A DNA stretch of 64,000 nucleotides, taken from Dyadobacter sp. (GTDB lineage Bacteria > Bacteroidota > Bacteroidia > Cytophagales > Spirosomataceae). A program made the position numbers and the translations under genes. The stretch covers positions 186,001-250,000 of the forward strand of contig NZ_JAGIAS010000002.1 in the NCBI RefSeq assembly GCF_017744695.1, in the 5' to 3' direction. The notes beneath the pieces are model-generated. The model saw nothing but the letters and a program-made list of their open reading frames with translations, was not told where the DNA came from and did no database searches. Below, one piece after another: positions 8,042 to 17,320 of the stretch (position 1 is the stretch's first letter; each line of letters opens with the position of its first letter).

Positions 8042-9661
8042 ATGGAAAACGAAAAGGCATCTAACAGCTACCCCAGGAGCGGCTCCAAAACCGGTAACGG
8101 TACCAAACGGGCCTTTCCTCCCAGAACGCCATCCAACGATCAGAATTTCAGCAAATTACCCCCTCAGGCTATCGACCTGGAAGAGGCGGTTTTGGGCGCT
8201 CTGATGATCGAAAAGGATGCCCTCACGGCGGTAGCGGATATCCTCCGTCCGGATAGTTTCTACAAAGAGTCGCACGTCCGCATTTACAGCGCGATCGTCA
8301 CGCTCTTCGCCGACTCGGAGCCTATTGATATGCTGACGGTCACGGCCAAATTGCGCAGCACCGGAGAACTTGAACTGGTCGGTGGAGCGTCGTATATCAT
8401 GGAGCTGACAAGCAAGGTCAACTCCGCGGCCAACATCGAATTCCACGCCCGCATTATCTCGCAGGCCTATATCAAACGGGAGCTTATCAAAGTATCCTCC
8501 GAGATTCAGCGGGAGGCCTATGAAGACACGACCGACGTATTTCGCCTGCTCGACAAAACGGAACAGTCGCTTTTCGCGATTTCAGAATCCAATATCAAGA
8601 AAAACTACGCCGACATGGGCGCGCTAATGCGCCAGGCGCTGGCCGAACTCGACCAGAAAAAGAATAATAAAGACGGTCTCACCGGCGTACCATCCGGTTT
8701 CAGCGCCCTCGACAGGCTGACTTCCGGCTGGCAGAAGACGGAATTGATGATCCTAGCGGCACGTCCCGGTATGGGTAAAACGGCATTCGTCGTTTCCTCA
8801 CTGCGGAACGCGGCTGTGGATTTCAATATCCCCGTGGCGATCTTCTCCCTTGAGATGTCCTCGGTACAGCTGGTCAATCGTTTGATCTCCGCCGAGGCAG
8901 AGATCGATAGTGAGAAAATCCGTAAAGGAAGCCTCGCGCCGCACGAATGGGAGCAGCTGCACCACCGCATTCACCGGCTTACCAACGCCCCTATTTACAT
9001 CGACGACACCCCTGCCCTTTCCGTACTCGAATTGCGTGCGAAATGTCGCCGTCTGAAAGCGCAACACGACATTCAGATGATCGTAATCGACTACTTGCAG
9101 CTGATGACCGGCGATACAGGCGGCAAGAGCCCCGGTAACCGTGAACAGGAGATTGCGATGATCTCACGATCGTTGAAAAACCTCGCCAAAGAACTCGACG
9201 TACCGGTAATCGCCCTTTCCCAGCTGAGCCGGGCCGTTGAAACACGTGGCGGAGAAAAACGTCCGCAGCTTTCCGATTTGAGGGAATCCGGGTCAATCGA
9301 GCAGGATGCGGATATGGTAATATTCCTCTACCGCCCTGAATATTACGGCATAACAGAAGACGAAGCAGGTAACTCGGTAGCGGGCGTGGGTGAAGTAATC
9401 CTGGCTAAAAACCGTGCGGGTTCACTGGACACGATCCAGCTTCGCTTCATTGGTAAATACACCAAATTCGCCGACCTCGATTCGGGGTTCACCCCTGCGC
9501 CATTCTCGATCGACCGCCCGATCCAGACTTCAAACCCAATATCATCTTTCGAAAGCCAGGCCAAACCGACGGCACCTGCCATGGGCGGAACACTCCGCAG
9601 CCGCGCCAACGACCTCAGTAATTTTGATTACAAAGGGCCAGATTCGGAGCCACCGTTTTAA
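8042..9661 (+). CDS. dnaB: Replicative DNA helicase DnaB
   Basis: The 539-residue protein is the hexameric replicative helicase. The N-terminal DnaB domain starts with LPPQAIDLEEAVLGALMI (about 39-56), the linker helix lies near 180-215, and the RecA-like domain carries Walker A ARPGMGKT (240-247), FSLEMS, Walker B IVIDYLQLM, the LAKELDVPVIALSQLSR segment and the arginine-finger region DLRESGSIEQDADMVIFLYRP. No intein is present. The N-terminal 38 residues are a basic, low-complexity extension, and the C-terminal 60 residues are a disordered tail ending in EPPF. It converges with rlmD across a repeat island. Confidence 0.95.
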   Translation: MENEKASNSYPRSGSKTGNGTKRAFPPRTPSNDQNFSKLPPQAIDLEEAVLGALMIEKDALTAVADILRPDSFYKESHVRIYSAIVTLFADSEPIDMLTVTAKLRSTGELELVGGASYIMELTSKVNSAANIEFHARIISQAYIKRELIKVSSEIQREAYEDTTDVFRLLDKTEQSLFAISESNIKKNYADMGALMRQALAELDQKKNNKDGLTGVPSGFSALDRLTSGWQKTELMILAARPGMGKTAFVVSSLRNAAVDFNIPVAIFSLEMSSVQLVNRLISAEAEIDSEKIRKGSLAPHEWEQLHHRIHRLTNAPIYIDDTPALSVLELRAKCRRLKAQHDIQMIVIDYLQLMTGDTGGKSPGNREQEIAMISRSLKNLAKELDVPVIALSQLSRAVETRGGEKRPQLSDLRESGSIEQDADMVIFLYRPEYYGITEDEAGNSVAGVGEVILAKNRAGSLDTIQLRFIGKYTKFADLDSGFTPAPFSIDRPIQTSNPISSFESQAKPTAPAMGGTLRSRANDLSNFDYKGPDSEPPF

Positions 9662-9757
9662 ATGGCAATGGGCTGTAAGCTGTATGCAATAGGCTATAAG
9701 CCTCAAGAACTCACAGCTTAATGCTTATAGCTTACAGCCTATCGCTTATAGCCAATT
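9661..9757. repeat. Intergenic dyad of GCTGTAAGCT / GGCTATAAGC units
   Basis: The spacer between dnaB and rlmD holds short units such as GGCTGTAAGCT and AGGCTATAAGCC on the left and their inverse complements (GCTTATAGCTTACAGCC, GCTTATAGCC) on the right, so the strand can fold back. The same units recur at 62131-62231. The dyad could serve as a bidirectional terminator between the two convergent genes. Confidence 0.6.
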
Positions 9758-9759
9758 CC

Positions 9760-11163
9760 TTATTGCCCCTTCTTCACCAGCAACGCCACATTCTCCACAT
9801 GGTGCGTATTAGGGAACATATCTACGGGCTGTACCCGTGTTACTTCGTAATCTTCGGCCATTAATGCCAGGTCGCGCGCCTGTGTAGCCGTGTTGCAGCT
9901 CACATACACGACGCGGTCGGGCGCGGCTTTCAGGATCGTTTCGATGACCGGAACGTCCATTCCGGCGCGGGGTGGGTCGGTAATGATTACGTCCGGGCGC
10001 CCGTGCGTATGCAGGAAGCTTTCGTTCATGATCGCGCGCATATCGCCTGCGAAGAACGAAGTATTGGTAATGCCGTTCAGCTCGGAGTTAATGCGGGCGT
10101 CCTGCACAGCGGCTTCCACATACTCCACTCCTACTACTTTCTTCGCGCTGCGGGCCACAAAGTTGGCAATGGTACCAGTTCCCGTGTAGAGATCGTAAAC
10201 CGATTCGTTGCCTGTGAGCTGCGCATACTCGCGCGCCACGCTGAACAGTTTGTAAGCCTGCTCCGAATTGGTCTGATAAAACGATTTCGGCCCTACCAGG
10301 AACGTGAGGTCTTCCATAGTCTCACGAATCACCTTATCACCGGCGTAATGGATCACTTCCTGGTCCTGGTAGGAATCGTTTCCTTTCAGGTTTACGATAT
10401 AATTCAGCGAAGTGATTTCCGGATGGTTTTGATGCAAAAATTCCATCACTTCCGCGATAATTTCATCGTTTTGCTCACCGAATTGCACGATCACCATCAC
10501 GTCGCCAGAATTGGCTGTACGGATGATCACATTGCGCATGACGCCTACATTAAAACGTACGTCGTAATAAGGGTACCCTTTTTCCTCTGAAAAACGGTGC
10601 AACGCATTGCGGATCGCGTTCGACGGATCCGGCTGGAGGTGGCAGTGATCCACGGTGAATATCTTGTCAAAACGCTTCGGCACGTGAAAGCCTAATGCGG
10701 TTTTGGCAAATGGCTGTCCCGAGTCGAGCTGCTCTTTCGTCAGCCAGCGCCAATTCGAGAAGGTGAATTCCAACTTATTGCGATAGTATTCGGTCTTAGG
10801 GGCAGCGATAATCTCGTTAATCTCAACATTCCTGATCTTTCCTATCCTTTCAAAATGATCCACTACATGCTGCCTTTTGAACCTCAGCTGATGCTCGTAG
10901 CTGATGTGCTGCCACTTACAGCCTCCACAAACCCCGAAATGCTCGCAATAGGGTTCCGTACGTAAAGCCGATTGTGAATGGATTTTGGTAACGATGGCTT
11001 CCTTCAACTTTTTCTTGGTCCGCACGACCTGGAGGTCTACGATGTCACCAGGAGCCACATTACCTTCTACAAAGATTACGCCGTCTTCCGATTTAAATAT
11101 ACATTTGCCTTCTGCCGCAAAATCGGTAATTTCAACGTACTCGTACTTGTTACTCTTAGACAT
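9760..11163 (-). CDS. rlmD: 23S rRNA (uracil-C5)-methyltransferase, RlmD type
   Basis: The 467-residue enzyme is a class of SAM-dependent RNA m5U methyltransferase (RlmD/RumA family). The iron-sulfur ligands C73, C79 and C82 are seen in YCEHFGVCGGCKWQH, with a later cysteine in DHCHLQPD. The SAM-binding motif is VYDLYTGTGTIANFV and the catalytic region near the C-terminus is TDPPRAGMD followed by VYVSCNTATQARDL with the nucleophilic cysteine. A TRAM-like domain fits the first 60 residues. The exact target uridine cannot be decided here, since RlmCD-type paralogues look similar. Confidence 0.87.
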   Translation of the reverse strand: MSKSNKYEYVEITDFAAEGKCIFKSEDGVIFVEGNVAPGDIVDLQVVRTKKKLKEAIVTKIHSQSALRTEPYCEHFGVCGGCKWQHISYEHQLRFKRQHVVDHFERIGKIRNVEINEIIAAPKTEYYRNKLEFTFSNWRWLTKEQLDSGQPFAKTALGFHVPKRFDKIFTVDHCHLQPDPSNAIRNALHRFSEEKGYPYYDVRFNVGVMRNVIIRTANSGDVMVIVQFGEQNDEIIAEVMEFLHQNHPEITSLNYIVNLKGNDSYQDQEVIHYAGDKVIRETMEDLTFLVGPKSFYQTNSEQAYKLFSVAREYAQLTGNESVYDLYTGTGTIANFVARSAKKVVGVEYVEAAVQDARINSELNGITNTSFFAGDMRAIMNESFLHTHGRPDVIITDPPRAGMDVPVIETILKAAPDRVVYVSCNTATQARDLALMAEDYEVTRVQPVDMFPNTHHVENVALLVKKGQ

Positions 11164-11227
11164 TATTTCCTGTTTTAATTACTAATCCCAATATCCTATC
11201 GGATCAATTTTACTGCCGCATTATTCC

Positions 11228-13435
11228 ATGAAAAAACGGTTCATCTTATTTATTCTGATGCTGTTTGCCATTTGCGAAGCCAGTGCTACGCATATCGTCG
11301 GCGGGCAGTTATTCATCACGCAAAACCAGGACACCTACTATAACTACAATATGGGCCTTACGATGTACTTCGACGCCCTCAATGGTAATCCCGGCGCAGA
11401 AGATCCGTTTGTCACGATTTATGTATTCAGAAAGCGCGACAATGTCCTCATCGGTTCTCTTGAAGCCCCAAAAATAGAACGAAAATCGGTCAACTACGCA
11501 AACCCGCTCTGTGGAATCTCAACCCTTCAGACCTGGCAGATCACTTACGGCGCCGCTGTACGCCTTCCGCCCACCGATTTTGCCGACGCCCAGGGCTATT
11601 ATATGGTGTGGGACCGGTGTTGCCGCAACGGAACGATCACGAACATTCAGGCACCCGGGGATGCCGGTAGTCTTTTCTATCTCGAATTTCCGCCGCTTTT
11701 CAAGAATAATGCCAATTTTAAAAACTCTTCCCCTGTTTTTCCGGAAATCAAAGGCGACTATGCCTGCGTCAATTCGCCATTTCTGTTCGATTTCGGAGGT
11801 ACGGATGCCGACGGCGACAGCCTGGTGTATTCATTGATTACGCCGATGCAGGGTTATGCCGACAAGGCCAATCCAAGCGCTCCTGCCCGTGGGTCATCCA
11901 ATTACCCGCGCCTGACGTGGGTCGACGGCATTTCGGTCAGTAATATGATCCCCGGCCCTGATCCGCTGAAAGTGAACAAATCGACGGGGATGCTGTCGGT
12001 CACGGCCGGCTCAGTCGGATTGTATGTCTTTGCCGTGCAGGTAGAAGAATACCGCAACGGCGTTAAAATCGGGATGCTCACGCGTGATTTTCAGCTCAAA
12101 GTGGTCGACTGTCCTAAAATGGACCCGCCTAAGCTGTTGTTCAAACCCAAAGGAAAGAACACCTATTATACCGAGAACGAGATCATTACAGTCAAAAAAG
12201 GCGATCCGAACTGTTTTGAAGTAATGGTTACCGACCCCACCGTAAACCAGGTCGTTTCCGTCGATGGGCACGCTATCAACAATTCCAAAGACTATTTCAC
12301 ACTACTACCCGCCCAATTCACCACCAAGGTCCCGAACGATACCCTCAAATTCCAGATCTGTCTCGAAGATTGTTTCGTCACCTACGATAACCGCCCCATC
12401 AAAATCCAGCTTATCGCGCAGGACGGAAGCTGCCCCTTCCCGCTTACCGACACGCTGAATATCTTTATAAGGCGCGAGAGCAGCGGCAACAACGCCCCCA
12501 CCGTTACGACTTCGCTCGCGAGCGACTATGTACACGTGACCGCGGGCGTACCTGTGACGTTCGATGTCTTCGGGAAAGATCCTGACAAGGATAACCTGGC
12601 ACTTTCGGGCCGCGGTCAGGATTTCAATATGGCCGATATGGGGATGGATTTTAAACCTGCCAGCGGGCAGGCCACCGTGCAGCAGAAGTTTACCTGGATC
12701 CCTCCATGTAATGCCAAAAAGGGCGATACACTCGCTGTGGATTTCAAAGTGGAGGATATGCGCTGCGAGGGCAATCCAATGCCTGTTTCAAAACCCGTGT
12801 ATTTTATCATCGATGAATCGCCCAACCGGGCCCCGTCGGTGAAGACATCCCTGCCCGTTCAGGAAATCACTTATCAGATCGGCAGCTCATCCGGCATTAC
12901 GTTCGATGTGCTGGCAACTGATCCGGACACGAATATGATCGTTCTGACGGCCGCGGGGCGTGGATTTGACATGAAGGACGCCGGTATGATTTTCGAAGCC
13001 AAAACGGGCGTAAAATCGGTCACTTCTCCCTACGCCTGGAATCCTGAATGCGCCGTGCTGAACGGCCAACCCGAACAAACCTTCCTGGTCGACTTCGTCA
13101 CCCAGGACAAGAGCTGTGCTGCGGCCACCGATACCACCACGGTGAAGGTAACGATCAAGGACAATGGCTCTACCCCATTCCCCGAATTCCCGAACGTCAT
13201 CACACCTAACGGCGACGGCAAGAACGACTGCCTCGTGTTCGACGAACTGCCGGCCGACAATTGCGGGGACTACTTCAAAGACATCACCGTCTTCAACCGG
13301 TGGGGTAAGCAAATCTACTACTCCAAGATAAGACCAAAGGATTGGTGCCCCGATAAGATCTCGGGTGGCTATTACTATTTCCTCATTCAATACACCATGC
13401 GCTCCTACAAAGGCGGACTCACCGTTCTTAAATAA
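11228..13435 (+). CDS. Large secreted protein with cadherin-like repeats and gliding-motility (T9SS type B) C-terminus
   Basis: This 735-residue protein has a signal peptide (cleaved around SASA near residue 20) and then THIVGGQ, a start seen in many gliding-associated surface proteins of Bacteroidota. Two Ig/cadherin-like repeats are visible from about residue 420: NNAPTVTTSLASDYVHV and, about 110 residues on, NRAPSVKTSLPVQEITY, each followed by FDV...DPD and a GRG.DF.M.D.GM motif. The last 85 residues (ITPNGDGKND ... VFNRWGKQIYYS ... YYYFLIQYT) are the gliding motility-associated CHU_C domain, a type B T9SS sorting signal. The likely role is a surface adhesin; its ligand is unknown. Confidence 0.85.
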   Translation: MKKRFILFILMLFAICEASATHIVGGQLFITQNQDTYYNYNMGLTMYFDALNGNPGAEDPFVTIYVFRKRDNVLIGSLEAPKIERKSVNYANPLCGISTLQTWQITYGAAVRLPPTDFADAQGYYMVWDRCCRNGTITNIQAPGDAGSLFYLEFPPLFKNNANFKNSSPVFPEIKGDYACVNSPFLFDFGGTDADGDSLVYSLITPMQGYADKANPSAPARGSSNYPRLTWVDGISVSNMIPGPDPLKVNKSTGMLSVTAGSVGLYVFAVQVEEYRNGVKIGMLTRDFQLKVVDCPKMDPPKLLFKPKGKNTYYTENEIITVKKGDPNCFEVMVTDPTVNQVVSVDGHAINNSKDYFTLLPAQFTTKVPNDTLKFQICLEDCFVTYDNRPIKIQLIAQDGSCPFPLTDTLNIFIRRESSGNNAPTVTTSLASDYVHVTAGVPVTFDVFGKDPDKDNLALSGRGQDFNMADMGMDFKPASGQATVQQKFTWIPPCNAKKGDTLAVDFKVEDMRCEGNPMPVSKPVYFIIDESPNRAPSVKTSLPVQEITYQIGSSSGITFDVLATDPDTNMIVLTAAGRGFDMKDAGMIFEAKTGVKSVTSPYAWNPECAVLNGQPEQTFLVDFVTQDKSCAAATDTTTVKVTIKDNGSTPFPEFPNVITPNGDGKNDCLVFDELPADNCGDYFKDITVFNRWGKQIYYSKIRPKDWCPDKISGGYYYFLIQYTMRSYKGGLTVLK

Positions 13436-13441
13436 TTGATA

Positions 13442-13496
13442 ATAAGCCAAATACCCCATAACATTTAATATGAATGTTATGGGGTATTTGGCTTAT
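13442..13496. terminator. Perfect 24-bp inverted repeat after the T9SS protein gene
   Basis: Arms at 13442-13465 and 13473-13496 are perfectly complementary over 24 bases around the 7-base loop TAATATG, starting 7 bp after the stop codon. No clear T-run follows. A terminator is the simplest reading, although the stem is unusually long and perfect. Confidence 0.7.
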
Positions 13497-13882
13497 ATGT
13501 AGCATATTATTTACACTTTTTATACAAATAATATGTATTAATATCTATATACTTTTAATACATACTATTAAGATAAGACATAGAGTATATTTGTTATATC
13601 TTTTAATACTTATCATAATAATAAATAATATTAAACATATAATACTTTTAATAAGTAATATATTGACAGTTCATACCACACATTTCCTCCTTTTAAAACT
13701 ATTCCCCGCAGAATGCAACGTTGATAGCCCCTTTACGTCTTTTAAAAAGATAAATAAATACCAGGACATTAATAAAAAATCTTATTAATTTATCTGCTAT
13801 TTTACGGCGTAGTATTTCTATCAACCTACTAAGCTTTTCTACACAATTACAATAACTGCTCGTACCTCTAAATCTCTTTTGT
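13497..13882. other. AT-rich intergenic island upstream of the first susC
   Basis: This 386-bp spacer has no convincing gene. It is extremely AT-rich to about 13680 and repeats TATACTTTTAATA, CTTTTAATACTTAT and AATACTTTTAATAAGTAAT, the motif shared with the spacers at 20.3-20.66, 39.6-39.96 and 54.38-54.47 kb. The promoter of the following susC must lie in the last 150 bp, but I could not place it. Confidence 0.6.
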
Positions 13883-16800
13883 ATGAAGAAAATGTACCTT
13901 CTGCACGGCAAGTACTTAATACACTTGCTGTGCCTGATCTTTGGAAGTTGTTTTACGCTCCACGCCCAAAATGTGAGGGTTACCGGCACAGTCGTTTCCG
14001 CTTCCGACAACTCGGCGCTTGTGGGGATATCCGTCCTCGTAAAAGGCACCAATAATGGCACCACGTCCAATGCAACGGGCGAATATGTCATCAACGCGCC
14101 TTCCGGCGGAACGCTTGTTTTCTCGTTCGTCGGTTTTGAAAAACAGGAAGTACAAGTCAATAACCAGAGCGTGATCAACGTCGTGCTGAAAGAAGACAAC
14201 CAGCAACTCAACGAAGTCGTCGTAACTGCGTTGGGTGTTAAGCGTGAGAAAAAGCAGCTGGGCTATACGGTTTCCGAGATCGCCGGTGCGAAAATGGCTG
14301 CCACGAACGAATTGAGCCCCATTAGCGCATTGCAGGGACGCATTCCCGGTGTGCAGATAGACCAGGGCGCAGGCGGGTTGATGGGTAACACCAAGATCCT
14401 GATCCGGGGTAATTCCACGCTTGGCGTCAATAACCAACCCATTTTCGTGGTCGACGGTGTAATCCTCGATAACGACGTGTACGATGGTAGCAGCGGCACG
14501 CGCGACTTCGGAAACTCGCTCAAAAACCTCAATATGGAGGATTTTGAAAGCGTTTCGGTGCTGAAAGGCTCGGCGGCGGCGGCGTTGTATGGCACCCGGG
14601 CAATCAACGGGGTGATTTTGATCACCACCAAAAAGGGAGCCCAGCGTAAAGGTATCGGCGTAAGCGTTTCGCAAACTTTCAATATGCAGAAGCCCTATCG
14701 TGGACCCGATTTCCAGAACGAATACGGCGGCGGTACCGTCGGCGCATTCTTCACTGACACCCGTGACCCGAATTACAAACCTGACGAAAGCTGGACCACC
14801 AAGGTATTCCCTACCAACGCGCAGGGCCAGCCCTACATCGACCGCCAAATGAACCGCGAACTCGAAAACTGGGGACCGCGGTTCGCCAATCAGCAAGTGG
14901 TTGACTATGATGGCAAAATGACGACCTACCAGGCCTATCCGAACAATTACCTGGATGCATTCCAGACCGGAAAAGGGAGCCTAACAAACGTCGCGATCGA
15001 CGGGGGCAATGAAAGGTCGACCTTCCGGTTCTCCTACAACCGCGTCGACAGCCGCGGGATCAATTTCAAAAACAACCTCGGCAAAAATGCATTCAACCTG
15101 CGTGCGACGCAAAACCTGAACAAATTTCTTGTAGCCGACGTCACTGCCGACTACACTACCACCGAGGGCACCAACCCGCCGTCACTCAGCCTGAATAACT
15201 ACATCTGGACATTCCCGCGCAATTACGACACCCGATACTGGATGCAGCGCCAGAATTACCTGGGCTACAAGGGCGGCCTGCGGAACGTGAGTGACGTGAA
15301 CGAGCCAAACCTCGTCCCTGGCGCCGATTACTGGTTCAATATCTTCGAAAACAATTACAGCCAGCGCGAGCAAATGGTGCGCGGGCGCCTCGCCCTCACA
15401 GCCACTATCACCGACTGGCTCAAATTACAGATAGAAGGCAATTTCAACAACCTGTATACCAAAAGCGAAATCAAGGAACTCGGCCAGGGTGTGAACTTCA
15501 CCGGTGGCCGTTATGCGCTTGGGCACTCTACGAAACAAACGAATTTCATGAAATGGCTCGCGATTTTTAACAAACCCATTACCAAAGACCTGGATTTCAG
15601 CGGCTACGTGGGCGGGGAATCGCAGCAATACAGCCTGTCGTTTAACAACGCTGAAACGCAGGGCGGGCTTTCTTACCCCGGTAACTTCTTCCTGGCCAAC
15701 TCGGTACAATCGCAGATTTCGACCGGCGGGATCAAAACACGTCGTTCTTATAAATCGCTGTACGCCAGCGCCGATTTCGCTTGGCGTGACCAGCTTTTCC
15801 TGCAAACTACCTGGCGTGGCGACTGGTCGTCGGCACTGACCTATTCCAATGGCTCCGGAAACAACTTTTACAATTACCCTTCCGCCAGTTTATCCTGGAT
15901 TTTTACCCAATCCTTCCACGCTTCACTGCCCAACTGGCTCAGTTATGGAAAGTTGAGAGGAAATCTCGCTGCACTGGGAGGTGATATCGAGCCCTTCCTG
16001 CTCAACCCGGGCTTCAAATTCGGCGGATATACCAATGCGGGTGGCTTCGGCGACCAGGCATTGTCGACATTCAGCGCTCAATCGACCTTGCAGACCAATA
16101 TCAAGCCATTGCGGAAGATCGCCAAGGAAATCGGCCTCGAAGTGAAAGTCCTGAACAACCGCCTGGGGCTCGATTTGTCGGTATACCGGGATAATTCCCG
16201 TAACCAGCCGATCCCTATTTCCGCGGCCATCGAGACCGGCGTGAACAGCATTCTGATCAACGCAGGAAATATCCAGAACACCGGTATCGAGATCGCGCTC
16301 GATGCAACGCCGATTAAAATCGGTGCCTTTTCCTGGAACAGCACGGTTACTTTCTCGCGTAACCGGAACAAAATCATCGAGTTGTACGGCGACCGCGAAT
16401 ACTACGCACTGGGCGACGAATCGGCAGGCGGCAACGACCTGGTCCCTTATGCGAAAGTGGGCGGTACCTACGGCGTGATCCGCACGAAAATCGCCGCGGC
16501 GCGCTTTCAGGGTACCGATGCGAATGATCCGCGTAACGGATTGCCGATCCTCTCATGGCGTGGCGACGCACGTGCCGCCTTCCCCGCTCGCAGCAACGAA
16601 TGGAAAGATGTGGGCGATATCAATGCCAAATTCCGCGGCGGATGGGATAATACATTCACCTACAAACGGTTATCCCTCAATGTATTGTTCGATGCCAAGA
16701 TTGGCGGCGATATGATTATTACTTCGCTCCGCTACGGAACGCACACGGGTGTTTTCAAAAACTCGCTGCAAGGCCGCGACGCAGATCATGGCGGAATCGT

Positions 16801-17278
16801 GTTCAAGAGCCAATTCGATGGCAAAACTTATGACGACGGCATTCTGCCGGAAGGCGTTTTCGCAACAGGACAAACTATTACGCAGCCAGACGGCACGAAC
16901 GTGAATGTCGGTGGTATGACCTTCAAAGAAGCTTACGACAAAGGGCTGGTCGAACCCACGCATTTACCGCAATACAATTATCGCTACGGTTCGTTTTCGA
17001 CTGCCGTGGGCGATTACTGGATTTCGGAAAACTCGTGGATTTCGCTGCGCCAGGTTTCGCTGAGTTACCAGGTCCCCCAGTCGATTTGCGAGAAAATCAA
17101 GCTCAATGCATTGTCGATCAACCTGGTAGGACGCGATTTGCTTTACCTGTACAACACATTGCCGCTGAACTTCAACCCAGCGTCAAACTTCTCGAACAGT
17201 ACTGCGGTACAGAAGGAAGTCGGCTTTATTCCGCCGATGACCCGCGCCCTGGGTGTCACGCTGCGGGCGGCATTCTGA
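13883..17278 (+). CDS. SusC/RagA-family TonB-dependent outer-membrane transporter (pair 1)
   Basis: The 1131-residue protein is the beta-barrel of a SusCD uptake complex. After the signal peptide (ending TLHAQ near residue 28) comes a carboxypeptidase regulatory-like domain (about 32-115: VRVTGTVVSASDNSALVGIS ... LVFSFVGFEKQEV), the TonB-box region NEVVVTALGVKREKKQLGY, the plug with IRGNSTLGVNNQPIFVVDG and SAAAALYGTRAINGVILITT, and a barrel to the C-terminal aromatic residue. It has no STN domain, so it is not expected to signal through a FecR. susD starts 42 bp downstream. The substrate cannot be told from sequence. Confidence 0.93.
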   Translation: MKKMYLLHGKYLIHLLCLIFGSCFTLHAQNVRVTGTVVSASDNSALVGISVLVKGTNNGTTSNATGEYVINAPSGGTLVFSFVGFEKQEVQVNNQSVINVVLKEDNQQLNEVVVTALGVKREKKQLGYTVSEIAGAKMAATNELSPISALQGRIPGVQIDQGAGGLMGNTKILIRGNSTLGVNNQPIFVVDGVILDNDVYDGSSGTRDFGNSLKNLNMEDFESVSVLKGSAAAALYGTRAINGVILITTKKGAQRKGIGVSVSQTFNMQKPYRGPDFQNEYGGGTVGAFFTDTRDPNYKPDESWTTKVFPTNAQGQPYIDRQMNRELENWGPRFANQQVVDYDGKMTTYQAYPNNYLDAFQTGKGSLTNVAIDGGNERSTFRFSYNRVDSRGINFKNNLGKNAFNLRATQNLNKFLVADVTADYTTTEGTNPPSLSLNNYIWTFPRNYDTRYWMQRQNYLGYKGGLRNVSDVNEPNLVPGADYWFNIFENNYSQREQMVRGRLALTATITDWLKLQIEGNFNNLYTKSEIKELGQGVNFTGGRYALGHSTKQTNFMKWLAIFNKPITKDLDFSGYVGGESQQYSLSFNNAETQGGLSYPGNFFLANSVQSQISTGGIKTRRSYKSLYASADFAWRDQLFLQTTWRGDWSSALTYSNGSGNNFYNYPSASLSWIFTQSFHASLPNWLSYGKLRGNLAALGGDIEPFLLNPGFKFGGYTNAGGFGDQALSTFSAQSTLQTNIKPLRKIAKEIGLEVKVLNNRLGLDLSVYRDNSRNQPIPISAAIETGVNSILINAGNIQNTGIEIALDATPIKIGAFSWNSTVTFSRNRNKIIELYGDREYYALGDESAGGNDLVPYAKVGGTYGVIRTKIAAARFQGTDANDPRNGLPILSWRGDARAAFPARSNEWKDVGDINAKFRGGWDNTFTYKRLSLNVLFDAKIGGDMIITSLRYGTHTGVFKNSLQGRDADHGGIVFKSQFDGKTYDDGILPEGVFATGQTITQPDGTNVNVGGMTFKEAYDKGLVEPTHLPQYNYRYGSFSTAVGDYWISENSWISLRQVSLSYQVPQSICEKIKLNALSINLVGRDLLYLYNTLPLNFNPASNFSNSTAVQKEVGFIPPMTRALGVTLRAAF

Positions 17279-17320
17279 TATAAACGCTTCTTGTTCAGTC
17301 ATTTTCAAAAGACATTTCAA

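Noticed and set aside
8700..9400. Intein in dnaB
   Set aside because: The Walker A and downstream motifs are continuous and the protein has the normal length.
13474..13788. A 104-codon open frame coding a hydrophobic, isoleucine-rich peptide in the AT-rich island
   Set aside because: Its composition follows from the AT-rich repeats (ATA, ATT, TTA codons), it starts inside the 24-bp hairpin, and it has no family likeness.
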